Source: Megalopta genalis
Taxonomy: Eukaryota; Arthropoda; Insecta; Hymenoptera; Halictidae
Length of the DNA stretch: 64,000 nt
Direction: 5' to 3'
Assembly (NCBI RefSeq): GCF_051020955.1
Contig: NW_027476359.1
Span: 62,001-126,000, forward strand
The position numbers and the translations under genes were made by a program. Shown here one piece after another: positions 14,046 to 28,300 of the stretch (position 1 is the first letter of the stretch; the number at the start of each line of letters is the position of its first letter). Below the pieces are notes generated by a model. It ran no database searches. It was not told the origin of the DNA and saw nothing but the letters and a program-made list of their open reading frames with translations.

Positions 14046-17000
14046 TGTTTAAAATCGCTATTTCGCACGAATTTGAAGCGAAATCGTGTGTCTCGCATGA
14101 TATTGGAACTAAATCGTATGTTTCGCGTTGATTTAAAGCTAATTCGTGTATTTCGTATGAATCTGAAGCTAAATTGTTCATTTCGCATGAACTTGAAGCT
14201 AAATCGTTTGTTTAAAATCGTTATATCGCACGAATTTGAAGCGAAATCGTGTGTTTCGCATAATATTGAAGCTAAATCGTATGTTTCGCGTGAACTTGAA
14301 GCTGATTCGTGTATTTCGCATGAATGTGAAGCTAAATTGTTCATTTCGCATCAATTTGAAGCTAAATCGTTTGTTTAAAATCGCTATTTCGCACGAATTT
14401 CATTCGAAATCGTGTGTTTCGCATGATATTGAAGCTAAATCGTATGTTTCGCGTTGATTTAAAGCTAATTCGTGAATTTCGCATGAATCCGAAACTAAAT
14501 TGTTCATTTCGCATGTATTGAAGCTAAATTGTTCATTTCGCATGAATTTGAAGCTAAACAGTTAGTTTAAAATCGCTATTTCGCACGAATTTGAAGCGAA
14601 ATCGTGTGTCTCGCATGATATTGGAACTAAATCGTATGTTTCGCGTTGATTTAAAGCTAATTCGTGTATTTCGTATGAATCTGAAGTTAAATTGTTCATT
14701 TCGCATGAATTTGAAGCAAAATCGATTATTTAAAATCGTTATTTCGCACGAATTTGAAGCGAAATCGTGTATATCGCATGATATTGAAGCTAAATCGTAT
14801 GTTTCGCGTGAACTTGAAGCTGATTCGTGTATTTCGCATGAATGTGAAGCTAAATTGTTCATTTCGCATGAATTGAAGCTAAATAGTTTGTTTAAAATCG
14901 CTATTTCGCACAAATTTGAAGCGACATCGTGTTTCGCATGATATTGAAGCTAAATCGTATGTTTCGCGTGAATTTGAAGCTGATTCGAGTATTTCGCATG
15001 AATCTGAAGCTAAATTGTTCATTTGGCATAAATTTGAAGCTAAATCGTTTGTTTAAAATCGCTATTTCGCACGAATTTCAATCGAAATCGTGTGTTTCGC
15101 ATGATATTGAAGATAAATCGTATGTTTCGCGTTGATTTAAAGCTAATTCGTGTATTTCGCGAGAATCCGAAACTAAATTGTTCATATCGCATGTATTTGA
15201 AGCTAAATTGTTCATTTCTCATGAATATGAAGCTAAATAGTTTGTTTAAAATCGTTATTTCGCACGAATTTGAATCGAGATCGTGTATATCGCATGATAT
15301 TGAAGTTAAATCGTTTGTTTCGCGTGAATTTGAAGCTGATTCGTGTATTTCGCATGAAATCTGTAGCTAAATTGTTCATTTGGCATAAATTTGAAGCTAA
15401 ATCGTTTGTTTAAAATCGCTATTTCGCACGAATTTCAATCGCAGTCGTGTGTTTCGCATTATATTGAAGCTAAATCGTATGTTTCGCGTTGATTTAAAGC
15501 TAATTCGTGTATTTCGCGAGAATCTGAAGCTAAATTGTTCATTTCGCATAAATTTGAAGCTAAATCGTTTGTTTACAACCCCTATTTCGCATGAACTTGA
15601 AGCGAAATCGTGTGTTTCGCATGATATTGGAGCTAAATCGTATGTTTCGCGTGAATTTGAAGCTGATTCGTGTATTTTCGCATGAATCTGTAGCTAAATT
15701 ATTCATTTGGCATAAATTTGAAGCTAAATCGTTTGTTTAAAATCGCTATTTCGCACGAATTTCAATCGAAATCGTGTGTTTCGCATGATATTGAAGCTAA
15801 ATCGTATGTTTCGCGTTGATTTAAAGCTAATTCGTGTATTTCGCGAGAATCTGAAGCTAAATTGTTCATTTCGCATAAATTTGAAGCTAAATCGTTTGTT
15901 TACAACCCCTATTTCGCATGAACTTGAAGCGAAATCGTGTGTTTCGCATGATATTGGAGCTAAATCGTATGTTTCGCGTTGATTTAAAGCTAAGTCGAGT
16001 ATTTCGTATGATCTGAAGTTAAGTTGTTCCATATCGTAGGAATTTGAAGCAAAATCGATTATTTACAATCGTTAATTCGCACGAATTTCAATCGAAATCG
16101 TCTATATCGCATGATATTGAAGCTAAATCGTATGTTTCGCGTGAATTTGAAGCTGATTCGTGTATTTCGCATGAATCTGAAACTAAATTGTTCATTTCGC
16201 ATAAATTTGAAGCTAAATCGTTTGTTTACAACCCTTTTTCGCACGAATTTGAAGCGAAATCGTGTGTTTCGCATGAATCTGAAGCTAAATTGTTCATATC
16301 GCATGAATTTGATGCTAAATCGTTTTTTTAAAATCGCTATTTCGCACGAATTTGAAGCGAAATCGTGTGTTTCGAATGATATTGAAGCTAAATCGTTTGT
16401 TTCGCGTGAATTTGAAGCTGATTCGTGTATTTTGGCATGAATCTGAAGCTAAATTGTTCATTTCGCATAAATTTGAAGCTAAATCGTTTGTTTAAAATCG
16501 CTATTTCGCACGAATTTGAATCGAGATCGTGTATATCGCATGATATTGAAGTTAAATCGTTTCTTTCTCGTGAATTTGAAGCTGATTCGTGTATTTCGCA
16601 TGAATCTGAAGCTAAATTGTTCATATCGCATGAATTTGAAGCTAAATCGTTTGTATAAAATCGCTATTTCGCACGAATTTGAAGCGAAATCGTGTGTTTC
16701 GCATGAATCTGAAGCTAAATTGTTCATATCGCATGAATTTGATTCTAAATCGTTTTTTTAAAATCGCTATTTCGCACGAATTTGAAGCGAAATCGTGTGT
16801 TTCGAATGATATTGAAGCTAAATCGTTTGTTTCGCGTGAATTTGAAGCAGATTCGTGTATTTGGCATGAATCTGAAGCTAAATTGTTCATTTCGCATAAA
16901 TTGGAAGCTAAATGGTTTGTTTAAAATCGCTATTTCGCACGAATTTCAATCGAAATCGTGTGTTTCGCATGATATTGGAGCTAAATCGTATGTTTCGCGT

Positions 17001-20000
17001 TGATTTAAAGCTAATTCGTGTATTTCGCGAGAATCTGAAGCTAAATTGTTCATTTCGCATAAATTTGAAGCTAAATCGTTTGTTTAAAGTCGCAATTTCG
17101 CACGACTTTCAATCGCAATCGTGTATATTGCATGATATTGAAGTTAAAGCGTTTGTTTCGTGTGAATTTGAAGCTAATTCGTGTATTTCGCATGAATCAG
17201 AAACTAAATTGTCCATTTCGCATGTATTTGAAGCTAAATTGTTCATTTCTCATGAATTTGAAGCTAAATAGTTTGTTTAAAATCGCTATTTCGCACGAAT
17301 TTGAATCGAGATCGTGTATATCGCATGATATTGAAGTTAAATCGTTTCTTTCTCGTGAATTTGAAGCTGATTCGTGTATTTCGCATGAATCTGAAGCTAA
17401 ATTGTTCATATCGCATGAATTTGAAGCTAAATCGTTTGATTAAAATCGCTATTTCGCACGAATTTCAATCGCAGTCGTGTGTTTCGCATGATATTGAAGC
17501 TAAATCGTATGTTTCGCGTTGATTTAAAGCTAATTCGTGAATTTCGCATGAATCTGAAGTTAAATTGTTCATTTCGCATGAATTTGAAGCTAAATCGTTT
17601 GTTTAAAATCGCTATTTCGCACGAATTTGAAGCGACATCGTGTGTTTCGCATGATATTGAAGCTAGATCGTATGTTTCGCGTTGATTTAAAGCTAATTCG
17701 TGTATTTCGCATGAATCTGAAGCTAAATTGTTCATTTCGCATGAATTTGAAGCTAAATAGTTTGTTTAAAATCGCTATTTCGCACGAATTTGAAGCGACA
17801 TCGTGTGTTTCGCATGATATTGAAGCTAGATCGTATGTTTCGCGTTGATTTAAAGCTAATTCGTCTATTTCGCATCACTTTGAAGCTAAATTGTTCATTT
17901 CGCATGAATTTGAAGCTAAATCGTTTGTTTAAAAAATCGCTATTTCGCACGAATTTGAATTGAGATCGTGTATATCGCATGATATTGAAGTTAAATCGTT
18001 TGTTTCGCGTGAATTTGAAGCTGATTCGTGTATTTCGTATCAATCTGAAGCTAAATTGTTCATATCGCATGAATTTGAAGCTAAATCGTTTGTTTAAAAT
18101 CGCAATTTCGCACGAATTTCAATCGCAATCGTGTATATTGCATGATATTGAAGTTAAATCGTTTGTTTCGTGTGAATTTGAAGCTAATTCGTGTATTTCG
18201 CATGGATCCGAAACTAAATTGTTCATTTCGCATCTATTTGAAGCTGAATTGATCATTTCGCATGAATTTGTAGCTAAATAGTTTGTTTAAAATCGCTATT
18301 TCGCACGAATTTGAATCGAAATCGTGTATATCGCATGATATTGAAGTTAAATCGTTTGTTTCTCGTGAATTTGAAGGTGATTCGTTGTAATTTCGCATGA
18401 ATCTGAAGCTAAATTGTTCATATCGCATGAATTTGAAGCTAAATCGTTTGTTTAAAATCGCTATTTCGCACGAATTTCAATCGCAGTCGTGTGTTTCGCA
18501 TGATATTGGAGCTAAATCGTATGTTTCGCGTGAATTTGAAGCTGATTCGTGTATTTCGCATGAATCTGTAGCTAAATTGTTCATTTGGCATAAATTTGAA
18601 GCTAAATCGTTTGTTTAAAATCGCTATTTCGCACGAATTTCAATCGAAATCGTGTGTTTCGCATGATATTGAAGCTAAATCGTATGTTTCGCGTTGATTT
18701 AAAGCTAATTCGTGTATTTCGCGAGAATCTGAAGCTAAATTGTTCATTTCGCATAAATTTGAAGCTAAATCGTTTGTTTACAACCCCTATTTTGCATGAA
18801 CTTGAAGCGAAATCGTGTGTTTCGCATGATATTGGAGCTAAATCGTATGTTTCGCGTTGATTTAAAGCTAAGTCGAGTATTTCGTATGAATCTGAAGTTA
18901 AGTTGTTCATTTCGTAGGAATTTGAAGCAAAATCGATTATTTACAATCGTTAATTCGCACGAATTTCAATCGAAATCGTCTATATCGCATGATATTGAAG
19001 CTAAATCGTATGTTTCGCGTGAATTTGAAGCTGATTCGTGTATTTCGCATGAATCTGAAACTAAATTGTTTATTTCGCATAAATTTGAAGCTAAATCGTT
19101 TGTTTACAACCCTTTTTCGCACGAATTTGAAGCGAAATCGTGTGTTTTCGCATGAATCTGAAGCTAAATTGTTCATATCGCATGAATTTGATGCTAAATC
19201 GTTTCTTTAAAATCGCTATTTTCGCACGAATTTGAAGCGAAATCGTGTGTTTCGAATGATATTGAAGCTAAATCGTTTGTTTCGCGTGAATTTGAAGCTG
19301 ATTCGTGTATTTCGCATGAATCTGAAGCTAAATTGTTCATTTCGCATAAATTTGAAGCTAAATCGTTTGTTTAAAATCGCTATTTCGCACGAATTTCAAT
19401 CGAAATCGTGTGTTTCGCATGATATTGAAGCTAAATCGTATGTTTCGCGTTGATTTAAAGCTAATTCGTGTATTTCGCGAGAATCTGAAGCTAAATTGTT
19501 CATTTCGCATAAATTTGAAGCTAAATCGTTTGTTTAAAGTCGCAATTTCGCACGACTTTCAATCGCAATCGTGTATATTGCATGATATTGAAGTTAAAGC
19601 GTTTGTTTCGTGTGAATTTGAAGCTAATTCGTGTATTTCGCATGAATCAGAAACTAAATTGGTCCATTTCGCATGTATTTGAAGCTAAATTGTTCATTTC
19701 TCATGAATTTGAAGCAAAATAGTTTGTTTAAAATCGCTATTTCGCACGAATTTGAATCGAGATCGTGTATATCGCATGATATTGAAGTTAAATCGTTTCT
19801 TTCTCGTGAATTTGAAGCTGATTCGTGTATTTCGCATGAATCTGAAGCTAAATTGTTCATATCGCATGAATTTGAAGCTAAATCGTTTGATTAAAATCGC
19901 TATTTCGCACGAATTTCAATCGCAGTCGTGTGTTTCGCATGATATTGAAGCTAAATCGTATGTTTCGCGTTGATTTAAAGCTAATTCGTGTATTTCGCGA

Positions 20001-20455
20001 GAATCTGAAGCTAAATTGTTCATTTCGCATAAATTTGAAGCTAAATCGTTTGTTTAAAGTCGCAATTTCGCACGACTTTCAATCGCAATCGTGTATATTG
20101 CATGATATTGAAGTTAAAGCGTTTGTTCGTGCGAATTTTGAAGCTAATTCGTGTATTTCGCATGAATCAGAAACTAAATTGTCCATTTCGCATGTATTTG
20201 AAGCTAAATTGTTCATTCTCATGAATTTGAAGCTAAATAGTTTGTTTAAAATCGCTATTTCGCACGAATTTGAATCGAGATCGTGTATATCGCATGATAT
20301 TGAAGTTAAAATCGTTTCTTTCTCGTGAATTTGAAGCTGATTCGTGTATTTCGCATGAATCTGAAGCTAAATTGTTCATATCGCATAAATTTGAAGCTAA
20401 ATCGTTTGATTAAAATCGCTATTTCGCACGAATTTCAATCGAAATCGTGTGTTTT
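14046..20455. repeat. Satellite block B: 163-bp higher-order repeat, about 40 copies
   Basis: This is a distinct subfamily. Each unit is one 43-bp monomer followed by four 30-bp monomers. The 43-bp monomer is a normal monomer with a 13-nt insertion that gives TTTAAAATCGCTATTTCGC. I located about 40 units by this mark, for example at 14,051, 14,214 and 14,377 (exact 163-bp spacings). Variants of about 103 bp (two monomers lost) and 193 bp (one gained) occur. TCG replaces TCA in most middles. Because 163 is not divisible by 3, the reading frame rotates in each unit, so no long open frame can exist here. The edges pass into A- and C-type monomers within one or two monomers. Confidence 0.95.
15650..19393. 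repeat. Duplicated super-unit inside block B (spacing about 2,878 bp)
   Basis: A string of five to six 163-bp units at about 15,650-16,515 recurs at about 18,528-19,393. The order of marked variants is the same: TTTACAACCCCTATT, then TTTACAATCGTTAATT, then TTTACAACCCTTTTTCGC, then a shortened 103-bp unit. A second pair, about 16,922-17,520 and 19,371-19,980, has a spacing near 2,450 bp. A third pair has a spacing of 521 bp (TTTAAAGTCGCAATTTCGC at about 19,534 and 20,055). Confidence 0.85.
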
Positions 20456-23400
20456 CGCATGGATTTGAAGCTAAGACTTCTACATCGCATTGATTTGAAG
20501 CTAAATCATGTGTATCGCATGGATTTGAAGCTAATTCGTTTGTTTCGCATGCAGTTGGACCTAAATAATGTATATCACAAGTATTTGTAGCTAAACCATT
20601 TTTATCGCATGGATTTGAAGCTACGCCTTCTACTTCGCATGATTTGAAGCTAAATCATTTGTTTCGCATGGAATTGAAGCTACCTCGTTTGTTCCTCATG
20701 CTTTTGAAGCTATATGATTTATGTTGCATTGATTTGAAGCTGAACCTACTACATCGCATTGATTTGAAGCTAATTCTTGTGTATCGCATGGATTTGAAGC
20801 AAACAATATACATCGCATTGATTTGTAGCTTAATCATGTGTTTCGCATGGATTTGATGCTAACTCGTTTGTTTCGTATGCAGTTGTAGCTATATAATGGA
20901 TATCACAAGTATTTGTAGCTAAACCATTTGTTTCGCATGAATTTGAAGCTAAGCCTTCTACTTCGCATTGATTTGAAGCTAAATCATTTGTTTCGCATGG
21001 AATTGAAAGTACCTCGTTTGTTCCTCCAGCTTTTGAAGCTGTATCACTTATATCGCAAGTATTTGAAGCTAAATCATATGGGTGGTATGAATTTGAAGCA
21101 GAACCTTCTACATCGCATTCATTTGAAGCTAAATCTAGTATATCGCATGGATTTGAAGCTAAACCTTCTACATCGCATTGATTTGCAGCTAAATCATTTG
21201 TTTCGCCTGGATTTGAAGCTAAACCTTCTTCATCGCATTGATTTGCAGCTAAATCATGTGTTTCGCATGGATTTGAAGCTAAACCTTCTACATCGCATTG
21301 ATTTCAAGCTAAATCTAGTGTATCGCACGGATTTGAATCTAAACCGTATACTTCGCATTGATTTGAAGCTAAATCATGTATAAAACAGGTATTTGAAGCT
21401 AAACTATTCGTTTCGTATGGATCGAAGATAAGCCTTCTACTACGCATTGATTTGAAGCTAAATCATGTGTTTCGCAAGGATTTGAAGCTAACTCGTTTGT
21501 TTTGCATGCAGTTGAAGCTAGATCTTGTAAATCACAAGTATTTGAACCTAAACCATTTGTTTCGCATGGATTCGAAAATCAGCCTTATACTTCGTATTGA
21601 TTTGAAGCTAAATCATGTATTTCGCATGGATTTGCATCTAGCTCATTTGATTTCCCTGCATTTGTAGCAATGTCATGTATAAAACAAGTATTTGCAGCTA
21701 ATCCATTTGTATCGCATGGATTTGAAGCTAACTCGTTTGTTTCGCATGCAGTTGTAGCTAAATAATGTATATCACAAGTATTTGTAGCTAAACCATTTGT
21801 TTTGCATGGATTTGAATCTAACCCTTCTACTTCGCATTCATTTGAAGCTAAATCATTTGTTTCGCATGGATTTGAATCTAAGCCTTGTCCTTCGAATTGA
21901 TTTGAAGCTAAATCATTTGTTTCGCATGGAATTGAATCTACCTCGTATGTCCCTCCAGCTTTTGAAGCTGTATCACTTATATCGCATTGATTTGAAGCTA
22001 AATCATTTTTTTCGCATGGATGTGAAGCTAAACCTTCTACATCGCATTGATTTGCAGCTAAATCATTTGTTCCGCATGGATTTGAATCTAAGCCTTGTCC
22101 TTCGAATTGATTTGAAGCTATATCATGTGTTTCGTATGGATTTGAAGCTAAACCATCTACATTGCATTGACTTGAAGCTAAACCTTCTACATTCTATTGA
22201 TTTGAAGCTAAACCTTCTACCTGTTTTGCTTTGAAGCTGAACCTTCTATATCATATTGATTTGCAGCTAAATCATGTGTATCGCGTGGATTTGATGCTAA
22301 ATCATATGTGTCGTACGGATTTGAAGTAGAACCTTCCACATCGCATTGATTTGAAGCTAAATCTAGTGTATCGCATGGATTTGAAGCTAAACCTTCTACA
22401 TCGCATTGATTGGCAGCAAAAATCATGTGTTTTGCGGGGATTTGAAGCTATCTCGTTCGTTCCGCATGCAGTTAAATCTAAATAACGTATATCACAATTA
22501 TTTGAAGCTAAACCATTTGATTCGCATGGATATGAAGCTAAGCCTTCTACTTCGCATTCATTTGAAACTAAATCATTTTGCTTCGCATGGATTTGAATCT
22601 AAGCCTTGTCCTTCGAATTGATTTGAAGCTAAATCATGTGTTTCGTATGGATTTGAAGCTAAACCTCCTACATCGCATTGATTTGAAGTAAACCTTCTAT
22701 ATTCTATTGATTTGAAGCTAAACCTTCTACCTCTTATTGATTTGAAGCTAAACCTTCTACATCGCATTGATTTGAAGATAAATCGTGTGTTTCGCATGGA
22801 TTTGGAGCTAACTCGTTAGTTTCGCATGCAGTTGTAGCTAAATAATGTATATCACAAGTATTTGTAGCTAAACCATTTGTTTTGCATGGATTTGAAGCTA
22901 AGCCTTCTACTTCGCATTCATTTGAAGCTAAATCATTTGTTTCGCATGTATTTGAATCTAAGTCTTGTCCTTCGAATTGATTTGAAGCTAAATCATATGT
23001 GTCGCATGGATTTGAAGCTGAACCTACTACATCGCATTGATTTGAAGCTAAATCTTGTGTATCGCATGGATTTGAAGCTAAGCCTTCTGCATCGCATTAA
23101 TTGAAGCTAAATCATGTGTATCGCATGGATTTGAAGTTAACTCGTTCGTTTCGCATGCAGTTGTAGCTAAATAATGTATATCACAAGTATTTGTAGCTAA
23201 AACCATTTGTTTTGCATGGATTTAAAGCTTAGCCTTCTACTTCGCATTGATTTGAAGCTAAATCATTTGTTTCGCATGGAATTGAAGCTACCTCGTTTGT
23301 TCCTCCTGCATTTAAAGCTATATCACTTATATCGCATGGATTTGAAGCTGAACCTACTACATCGCATTGATTTGAAGCTAAATCTTGTGTATCGCATGGA

Positions 23401-23989
23401 TTTGAAGCTAAGCCTTCTACATCGCATTGATTTGAAGCTAAATCTAGTGTATCGCGTGGATTTGAAGCTAAAGCTTCTACATCGCATTGATTTGCAGCTA
23501 AATCATTTGTTTCGCATGGATTAGAATCTAAGCCTTGTCCTTCTTCGAATTGATTTGAAGCTAAATCATGTGTTTCGTTTGGATTTGAAGCTAAACCTTC
23601 TACATCGCATTGATTTTAAGCTAAATCTTGTGTATCGCATGGATTTGAAGCAAACCATCTACATCGCATTGATTTGAAGCTTAATCATGTGTTTCGCATG
23701 GATTTGATGCTAACTCGTTTGTTTCGCATGCAGTTGTAGCTATATAATGTATATCACAAGTATTTGTAGCTAAACCATTTGTTTCCCATGAATTTGAAGC
23801 TAAGCCTTCTACTTCGCATTGATTTGAAGACTAAATCATTTGTTTCGCATGGAATTGAAGCTACCTCGTTTGTTCCTCCAGCTTTTGAAGCTGTATCACT
23901 TATATCGCAAGTATTTGAAGCTAAATCATTTGTTTCGCATGGAATTGAAGCTACCTCGATTGTTCCTCCTGCTTTTGTAGCTGTATCAC

Positions 23990-26900
23990 TTATATCGCAA
24001 GTATTTGAAGCTAAATCATATGTGTCGTATGGATTTGAAGCAGATCCTTCTACATCGCACTGTTTTGAAGCTAAATCTAGTGTATCGCATGGATTTGAAG
24101 CTAAACCTTCTACATCGCATTGATTTGCAGCTAAACCATTTGTTTCGCATGGATTTGAATCTAAGCCTGGTCCTTCGAATTGATTTGAAGCTAAATCATG
24201 TGTTTCGTATGGATTTGAAGCTAAACCTTCTACATCGCATTGATTTGAAGCTAAACCTTCTACATTCTATTGATTTGAAGCTAAACCTTCTACATGTTAT
24301 TGTTTTGAAGCTGAACCTTCTATATCGCATTGATTTACAGCTAAAACATGTGTTTCACATGGTTTTGAAGCTAACTCGTTCGTTGCGCATGCCGTTAAAT
24401 CTAAATAACGTATATCACAAGTATTTGAAGCTAAACCATTTGATTCGCACGGATTTGAACCTAAGCCTTCTACTTCGCATTAATTGGAAGTTAAATCACG
24501 TGTTTTGCATGAATTTGAAGCTAAGCCTTCTACTTCCCATTGATTTTGAAGTTAAATCATATGTTTCGCATGGAATTGAAGCTACTTCGTTTGTTCCTCC
24601 AGCTTTTGAAGCTGTTTCACTTATATCGCAAGTATTTGAAGCTAAATCATATGTGTCGTATGGATTTGGACCAGAACCTTCTACATCGCATTGATTTGAA
24701 GCGAAATCTAGTGTATCGCATGGATTTGAAGCTAAACCTTCTACATCGCATTGATTTGAAGCTAAATCATTTGTTTCGAATGGATTTGAATCTAAGCCTT
24801 GTCCTTCGAATTGATTTGAAGCTAAATCATGTGTTCCGTATGGATTTGAAGCTAAACCTCCTACATCGCATTGATTTGAAGTTAAACCTTCTATATTCTA
24901 TTGATTTGAAGCTAAACCTTCTACCTCTTATTGATTTGAAGCTAAACCTTCTACATCGCATTGATTTGAAGATAAATCATGTGTTTCGCATGGATTTGAT
25001 GCTAACTCGTTCGTTGCGCATGCAGTTAAATATAAATATCGTACATCACAATTATTTATACCTAAACCATTTGCTTCGAATGGATTTGAAGCTAAACCTT
25101 CTACATCGCATTGATTTGAAGCTAAATTATGTGTTTCGCATGGAGTTGAAGCTAACTCGTTTGTTCCGCATTCATTTGTAGTTATATCACTTATATCGCA
25201 TGTATCTGATGCTAAATCATTTGTGTCGCATGGATTTGAAGCTAAACCTTCTACATTCTATTGATTTGAAGCTAAACCTTCTACCTCCTATTGTTTTGAA
25301 GCTAAACCTTCTACATGGCATTGATTTGCAGCTAAATCAAGTGTTTCGCATGGATTTGAAGCTAACTCGTTCGTTTCGCCTGCAGTTGAATCTACATTAC
25401 TTATATCGCTAGTATTTGAAGCTAAATCATGTGTATCGCGTGGATTTTGATGCTAACTCGTTTGATTAGTCTTCATTTGAAGCTATATCACTTACACCCC
25501 AAGTGTTTGAAGCTATATCATTTGATTCGCACGGATTTGAACCTAAGCCTTCTACTTCGCATTAATTGGAAGTTAAATCACGTGTTTTGCATGAATTTGA
25601 AGCTAAGCCCTTCTACTTCCCATTGATTTGAAGCTAAATCATATGTTTCGCATGGAATTGAAGCTACTTCGTTTGTTCCTCCAGCTTTTGAAGCTGTTTC
25701 ACTTATATCGCAAGTATTTGAAGCTAAATCATATGTGTCGTATGGATTTGAAGCAGATCCTTCTACATCGCATTGTTTTGAAGCTAAATCTAGTGTATCG
25801 CATGGATTTGAAGCTAAACCTTCTACATCGCATTGATTTGCAGCTAAACCATTTGTTTCGCATGGATTTGAATCTAAGCCTGGTCCTTCGAATTGATTTG
25901 AAGCTAAATCATGTGTTTCGTATGGATTTGAAGCTAAACCTTCTACATCGCATTGATTTGAAGCTAAACCTTCTACATTCTATTGATTTGAAGCTAAACC
26001 TTCTACATGTTATTGTTTTGAAGCTGAACCTTCTATATCGCATTGATTTACAGCTAAAACATGTGTTTCACATGGTTTTGAAGCTAACTCGTTCGTTGCG
26101 CATGCCGTTAAATCTAAATAACGTATATCACAAGTATTTGAAGCTAAACCATTTGATTCGCATGGATTTGAAGTTAAGCCTTCTACTTCGCATTAATTGG
26201 AAGTTAAATCACGTGTTTTGCATGAATTTGAAGCTAAGCCTTCTACTTCCCATTGATTTGAAGCTAAATCATATGTTTCGCATGGAATTGAAGCTACTTC
26301 GTTTGTTCCTCCAGCTTTTGAAGCTGTTTCACTTATATCGCAAGTATTTGAAGCTAAATCATATGTGTCGTATGGATTTGGACCAGAACCTTCTACATCG
26401 CATTGATTTGAAGCGAAATCTAGTGTATCGCATGGATTTGAAGCTAAACCTTCTACATCGCATTGATTTGAAGCTAAATCATTTGTTTCGAATGGATTTG
26501 AATCTAAGCCTTGTCCTTCGAATTGATTTGAAGCTAAATCATGTGTTCCGTATGGATTTGAAGCTAAACCTCCTACATCGCATTGATTTGAAGTTAAACC
26601 TTCTATATTCTATTGATTTGAAGCTAAACCTTCTACCTCTTATTGATTTGAAGCTAAACCTTCTACATCGCATTGATTTGAAGATAAATCATGTGTTTCG
26701 CATGGATTTGATGCTAACTCGTTCGTTGCGCATGCAGTTAAATATAAATATCGTACATCACAATTATTTATACCTAAACCATTTGCTTCGAATGGATTTG
26801 AAGCTAAACCTTCTACATCGCATTGATTTGAAGCTAAATTATGTGTTTCGCATGGAGTTGAAGCTAACTCGTTTGTTCCGCATTCATTTGTAGTTATATC

Positions 26901-28030
26901 ACTTATATCGCATGTATCTGATGCTAAATCATTTGTGTCGCATGGATTTGAAGCTAAACCTTCTACATTCTATTGATTTGAAGCTAAACCTTCTACCTCC
27001 TATTGTTTTGAAGCTAAACCTTCTACATGGCATTGATTTGCAGCTAAATCAAGTGTTTCGCATGGATTTGAAGCTAACTCGTTCGTTTCGCCTGCAGTTG
27101 AATCTACATTACTTATATCGCTAGTATTTGAAGCTAAATCATGTGTATCGCGTGGATTTTGATGCTAACTCGTTTGATTAGTCTTCATTTGAAGCTATAT
27201 CACTTACACCCCAAGTGTTTGAAGCTATATCATTTGTTTCGCATGGATTTGAACCTAAGCCTTCTACTTCGCATTAATTGGAAGTTAAATCACGTATTTC
27301 GCATGGATTTGAAGCTAAACCTTCTACATCGCATTGATTTGAAGCTTAATCATGTGTTTCGCATGGAATTGAAGCTACTTCGTTTGTTCCTCCAGCTTTT
27401 GAAGCAGTATCACTTACATCGCAAGTATTTGAAGCTAAATTATATGTGTCGTATGGATTTGAACCAGAACCTTCTACATCGCATTGATTTGAAGCTAAAC
27501 CTAGTGTATCGCATGGATTTGAAGCTAAACCTTCTACATCGCATTGATTTGCAGCTAAACCATCTGTTTCGCATGGATTTGAATCTAAGCCTGGTCCTTC
27601 GAATTGATTTCAAGCTAAATCATGTGTTTCGTATGGATTTGAAGCTAAACCTTCTACATCGCATTGATTTGAAGCTAAACCTTCTACATTCTATTGATTT
27701 GAAGCTAAACCTTCTACCTGTTATTGTTTTGAAGCTGAACCTTCTATATCGCATTGATTTGCAGCTAAAACATGTGTTTCGCATGGTTTTGAAGCTAACT
27801 CGTTCGTTGCGCATGCAGTTAAATCCAAATAACGTATATCACAAGTATTTGAAGCTAAACCATTTGATTCGCATGGATTTGAAGTTAAGCCTTCTACTTC
27901 GCATTAATTGGAAGTTAAATCACGTGTTTTGCATGAATTTGAAGCTAAGCCTTCTACTTCCCATTGATTTGAAGCTAAATCATATGTTTCGCATGGAATT
28001 GAAGCTACTTCGTTTGTTCCTCCAGCTTTT
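23990..28030. repeat. 1,712-bp higher-order repeat, about 2.4 copies
   Basis: Positions about 23,990-25,700 recur at about 25,702-27,300 with a spacing of 1,712 bp (57 monomers plus two bases). A partial third copy (about 27,350-28,030) has a spacing of 1,711 bp. Markers are CAGATCCTTCTACATCGCA (24,051 and 25,763) and GACCAGAACCTTCTAC. Differences between copies are few. Confidence 0.88.
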
Positions 28031-28300
28031 GTAGCTGTATCACTTATATCGCAAGTATTTGAAGCTAAATCATATGTGTCGTATGGATTTGAACCAGAAC
28101 CTTCTACATCGCATTGATTTGAAGCGAAATCTAGTGTATCGCATGGATTTGAAGCTACTTCGTTTGTTCCTCCAGCTTTTGTAGCTGTATCACTTATATC
28201 GCAAGTATTTGAAGCTAAATCATATGTGTCGTATGGATTTGAACCAGAACCTTCTACATCGCATTGATTTGAAGCGAAATCTAGTGTATCGCATGGATTT
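28001..28300. repeat. Exact 150-bp tandem duplication
   Basis: Positions 28,001-28,150 and 28,151-28,300 read the same base for base as far as I can see. The unit is five monomers, starting GAAGCTACTTCGTTTGTTCC and ending before the next GAAGCTA. It shows that the 150-bp pentamer can itself act as a duplication unit. Confidence 0.92.
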
